From assembly GCA_965267335.1 (NCBI GenBank), contig OZ253953.1, positions 2,108,001 to 2,172,000 of the forward strand: a DNA stretch of 64,000 nucleotides. Direction: 5' to 3'. This DNA is from G965267335 sp965267335 (GTDB lineage: Bacteria > Bacteroidota > Bacteroidia > Cytophagales > JAAEPT01). Both the position numbers and the translations under genes were made by a program. This document shows positions 61,901 through 64,000 of the stretch, in pieces (the stretch's first letter is position 1; the number at the start of each line of letters is the position of its first letter). Below the pieces are notes generated by a model, which saw only the letters and a list, made by a program, of their open reading frames with translations, ran no database searches and was not told where the DNA came from.

Positions 61901-61950
61901 CCTGTTTTAAGAGTCAGTAATGTGCATAATATAATAGTTAAGTATCTCAT
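58930..61950 (-). CDS. Secreted TPR-CHAT domain protein
   Basis: The 1,006-residue protein has a signal peptide (about 1-19, ending GYSQ). About 8-10 tetratricopeptide repeats fill about 25-420 (for example SYFQMAIDIASELDPY, EVMLRKAIHIYQKA, NYGEMLYKKGEYEQAVL). A linker follows and then a CHAT protease domain at about 700-1006: VHIATHGYF (His836) and LSACETGLGVVQNGEGVYG (Cys920), with SLWKVDD. CHAT is a caspase-like cysteine protease fold activated by TPR-bound or neighbour-protein input. Export of a CHAT protein is uncommon compared with cytosolic ones. It is 6 bp downstream of the GX3-repeat lipoprotein gene. Confidence 0.9.
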   Translation of the reverse strand: MRYLTIILCTLLTLKTGYSQNWRLPYEKALDQVENGFGIESDEQALKYAKQAYEEVIKLPEYSNEQLTMSHDLAQLLYNLGDHATAASAQLLSLKSSINVYGEKSKNYLEQLGRLTYYKLEFSDFKVASLLCNKYLDASKDIAGRKSSDYIKANIYLGLLNRTFGNFSSSEGYFQMAIDIASELDPYSTEHAMAATGISKLLITQGRYTEAEVMLRKAIHIYQKAKKTHTLDYAEALLQFGYLNSILRNFDSADKNLSAAKTILEKQTGHMSPLRIEYNMIYGHTYIVAGYPEHGKDHVELAYTGSKHNPYLHGTSLLLKARYYAAINDFTSSDSLYEHSLSKLKTIVGQHHFMYATALNNYGEMLYKKGEYEQAVLFVKKGLNIRKEILEITHPDYLKSITNLSLIYWAQGDMKKASRYFNKSTARYIHQYRTQFVFLSEKEKTLFYKAIREYFEKYNSFALAYHKENPKVIGNIYNNQLVSKGLLFNSTKDLRESIFRKTSIFEKYNRYISTRELLSRTYNVTSDDILNDHNLDIDSLENTANYLEKELSFRIEESKTSEERQKEFEELFLNWKDLRYVLKKDEAAIEIVRYRTFDPKNGGAFQDSIVYLALCIDKKTKGQPNLITFEDGNYLESGAMKNYRNSIKYKIRDKYTYERYWKPIASAPALKEKNHIYLAPDGIYNQISLNTLRNPDKDTYVLDEYQIQIVSNTKDVINQKSKKKQNINYSNSLLMGYPDYNEKKIEGLELASSDGSEATDTRALPKKRGFLRGFLRGGQGIAQLPGTKVEVESIDQILKENNKSVDLKIDKDADEEVLKAINGETFSPSIVHIATHGYFQNIFDEDNDSTESVLRSKELNPLALSGLLLSGATFSQTDLITEKAIDAWEHNEVLEDGNLTAYEAMNLNLFNTDMVILSACETGLGVVQNGEGVYGLQRAFQTAGAKTVVMSLWKVDDRATQDFMIEFYREYFATSDKRKAFYNAQIKLREKYPEPYYWGAFVMIGE

Positions 61951-61956
61951 ATAGAG

Positions 61957-62742
61957 CTATTTTAAAAAAATATACTCGAGCTCATAGTATTTTATACTAC
62001 CGTCATCATTTTTTGTTGCAAAAGCTGCTCCAGCTGTATAGCCATCATTGTACCCGGCTGTATGACCGGAGTCAAAGTTCGCGTCTCCACCTCCAAAAAA
62101 GTTTACAAAGTATTGATCACGATAATGGCGTAGATAGGCAAAGTAAAGATCGTAGTCAAGGGTGGAGTACGTATCGGCATAACCATCAGCAAAACCATAA
62201 TCATGGCCGTAGGCATAGCCTATATCATACCCAGTGAGACTTCCTGCAGTGGTGGCATCGGAGGCCCCATAATAGTCTCCCATTTGATTGCAGTATGAAA
62301 AATTAGACGTGTCTGCGATCTGAGGGTTAGCCAATTCCCAGTATGTAAGGTTCAGCTGCTCACCTTCCTGCTGGGCTGCCATAATAACGTCCGTTAGCCC
62401 CTTATCAAATGCTACAGATGCTCTGTCAGCACCGACTTCCCAACTATTTGTGGCAAGTCCGGTATTGAAGAATGTATTCCATGTGGAAATTAATGCATAA
62501 AGCGAATCGTGAAATATTCCACTCGGCTCAAAATAAATCTTTTCAGATTGGGCGTATGTTGTTATGGTGGTATCGTAAGTCAAGCCTTCGTCTTTGTATT
62601 GATGTATGAGTACATTTTTTAGTTCCCATGTACCTATATAAGGGGCCATCGGGCTAATACCCTCCTCCTTATTACAAGAATTTGTAAGAAAAATTATGAA
62701 AAAGGCGAAAACGGATCGTATGGTTATGTTTTTCATTTTCAC
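61957..62742 (-). CDS. Lipoprotein with GX3 (GYxx) repeat tracts
   Basis: The 261-residue protein has a lipobox-type signal (FLTNSC, Cys23). The N-terminal half is lipocalin-like in wording (YIGTWELKNV, KIYFEPSG), that is a beta-barrel-like stretch. The C-terminal half has two Gly-every-fourth-residue tracts: Gly171, 175, 179, 183, 187 and Gly226, 230, 234, 238, rich in Tyr. This GX3 pattern forms tightly packed helices in Yae1/Lto1-like proteins. It is sandwiched (1 and 6 bp gaps) between a TonB-dependent receptor and the CHAT gene. No function is known. Confidence 0.65.
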   Translation of the reverse strand: MKMKNITIRSVFAFFIIFLTNSCNKEEGISPMAPYIGTWELKNVLIHQYKDEGLTYDTTITTYAQSEKIYFEPSGIFHDSLYALISTWNTFFNTGLATNSWEVGADRASVAFDKGLTDVIMAAQQEGEQLNLTYWELANPQIADTSNFSYCNQMGDYYGASDATTAGSLTGYDIGYAYGHDYGFADGYADTYSTLDYDLYFAYLRHYRDQYFVNFFGGGDANFDSGHTAGYNDGYTAGAAFATKNDDGSIKYYELEYIFLK

Positions 62743-62743
62743 G

Positions 62744-64000
62744 CTAAAGTTTTAAAGTTACTCCACCATCAATTCTTAACGGGTCTTGAGGAGTTAGTGG
62801 CATTCCCTCGTCACTGCCGACATAAACATTGTAGTATCTGTTATCGGTTATATTTGATCCTTTAATGAAAATGGATAAGTGCGTTTTGTCCTTATTAATT
62901 ATGTTGTACCTGGCGGTCAGATTTAGAACACCGTAACCGGTATTATAGTATTTGTTTCGCAGGGGATCTTCCAGGTTAGAGTAGGTCTCCCCAGTCAACC
63001 TCCCTCGGATTGATAATGAAAATTTAGGGTGCATGATATCGATTCCCCCTTTGAGGGTAGTGTAAGCTTGATAATAGGTGAAACTAAAATATTCACTGAG
63101 GGCATCATCTTCAAAGTCAGCATCATACGTGGAGCCGTCTATAATCGAGAAGGAAGAGTATAGCCTTGCTCTCATTCTCCCAAATTTTTTCAGGTAGTTG
63201 ACTCTCGCGGTTAATCCGAAGATATCCGTTTCTCCAACATTCTGAGAGAATTCAAATTTTGAAGCAGAGAGGTTGCCCGGAGCGCCTGGAAAATTGGGGT
63301 CTGTTGTATAGGCAAATACTTCAATGTTATTATTTATATATGTATTAAAGGTATTTACTGCAAGGGAGAGATTAGGAGTAATAAACCACTGTGCACTAAA
63401 TTCGAGTGAGTTGAGGTCTTCTGGCTCCAGATTGGGATTTGGTAGTCTGAAAAAGTCAGCATAGATATCCATTCCATCATTCAAATAAATTGCTCCTCCC
63501 TGCATAAAAGCTTTGGTGGGAGAGGGGGCAAGAAAAGCTTCTCCGTATAGAAATTTAAAATGAAGCTTTTTATTGGGCTTGAATACTAATCCAAACCGGG
63601 GATTAAGACTTCCTTTAAATCGGGTGTTATAATCATACCTTGTTCCTGCAGTGATTTGCCATTTTTTGGATGGAGCCCATTGAGTCTGGATGTAGCTACC
63701 ATAGTTTTGGTAGTTCAAATAGAAAAAGGGCATCGTAAAAGTTGACTGTGCGTTGAAGGTATCATTGGCCACTTGAGGATCATACCCTGCGGCACCTACG
63801 AAGTACAAATCTTGTTCCTGTGCCGGTTGATCTTTATCAAATGGTACAGTCATCATTCCAGTTCTCGGGAGGGAAGACAACACTTCATAGTTGAATCCGG
63901 CCGTAATCGAAAGGTTATCATTGAAGTCATATTGTAGTTGCTCCTGAAGTTTACTACTCTGTGCATATGAGTAATAGTATCCACGTTGATACCTTGACGC
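62744..64000 (-). CDS. TonB-dependent receptor, C-terminal barrel (5' end outside window)
   Basis: The frame is open to the window edge, so at least 418 residues are visible, all beta-barrel. Landmarks are aromatic-rich strands, PSPTKAFMQGGAIYLNDGMDIY (a loop), FRLPNPNLEPEDLNSLEFSAQW (the typical 'NpnLkPE' strand pair), LTARYNIINKDKTHLSIFIKGSNITDNRYYN and a terminal TLKL barrel strand. It imports siderophores, oligosaccharides or similar; the substrate is not evident. It overlaps nearly directly into the GX3 lipoprotein gene (1 bp), so the CHAT gene may be in its operon. Confidence 0.85.
   Translation of the reverse strand, partial: ASRYQRGYYYSYAQSSKLQEQLQYDFNDNLSITAGFNYEVLSSLPRTGMMTVPFDKDQPAQEQDLYFVGAAGYDPQVANDTFNAQSTFTMPFFYLNYQNYGSYIQTQWAPSKKWQITAGTRYDYNTRFKGSLNPRFGLVFKPNKKLHFKFLYGEAFLAPSPTKAFMQGGAIYLNDGMDIYADFFRLPNPNLEPEDLNSLEFSAQWFITPNLSLAVNTFNTYINNNIEVFAYTTDPNFPGAPGNLSASKFEFSQNVGETDIFGLTARVNYLKKFGRMRARLYSSFSIIDGSTYDADFEDDALSEYFSFTYYQAYTTLKGGIDIMHPKFSLSIRGRLTGETYSNLEDPLRNKYYNTGYGVLNLTARYNIINKDKTHLSIFIKGSNITDNRYYNVYVGSDEGMPLTPQDPLRIDGGVTLKL

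Overview
The window looks like chromosomal DNA of a marine-type Bacteroidota, most likely Cytophagales. Four observations support this. Several secreted proteins end in a type IX secretion (T9SS) sorting domain. Most genes lack Shine-Dalgarno sites and several start with TTG or GTG. Some promoters match the phylum's TTG ... TAnnTTTG pattern. DnaG and Mrp carry substitutions at their usual metal-ligand positions. The family assignments come from reading motifs by eye; no database was searched.

Layout. 1-10.1 kb (minus strand): a giant secreted beta-helix/Ig-repeat protein (cut by the window edge), a PD40/OmpA-domain protein, a DUF4301-like gene overlapping an N-acetylmuramoyl-L-alanine amidase, and a glnK-amtB ammonium module. 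11-23 kb (plus strand): a polysaccharide-type locus with two outer-membrane beta-barrels, lipoproteins, a family of repeated binding-like modules (one protein with three copies, one with a single copy), a GH3 glycosidase, a T9SS cargo and a further lipoprotein, with no SusC/SusD pair. 23-27.2 kb: aldehyde dehydrogenase, YdcF-like, Ddl and PfkB, packed with small convergent overlaps.

27.3-34.6 kb is an AT-rich accessory segment. It holds a frameshifted rolling-circle Rep, a probable toxin-antitoxin-chaperone (HigB/HigA/SecB-like) operon with a palindromic operator, an XRE regulator next to a reiterated operator, a run of DUF695/DUF1444/YwqK-like genes, and a tRNA(CAU) at its right end. 34.6-49.7 kb is housekeeping: a HAD phosphatase, a site-2 protease, an Mrp/NFU/PASTA gene run, and a dense dnaG - K+ channel - two glycosyltransferases - ribBA operon, then surE.

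49.7-53.2 kb holds an SPFH protein with a probable 5' frameshift and an IS110-type element inserted into a tandem array of REP-like palindromic repeats. 53.2-64 kb holds a lamin-tail T9SS protein, a cystathionine beta-synthase-like enzyme, and a cluster with a possible caspase-fold lipoprotein, a VWA-like protein, a TPR-CHAT protein, a GX3-repeat lipoprotein and a TonB-dependent receptor (cut by the window edge).

The items most worth follow-up are the toxin-antitoxin-chaperone module, the non-Sus glycan locus, the IS110/REP arrangement with its possible bridge RNA, and the CHAT/VWA/caspase-like cluster.
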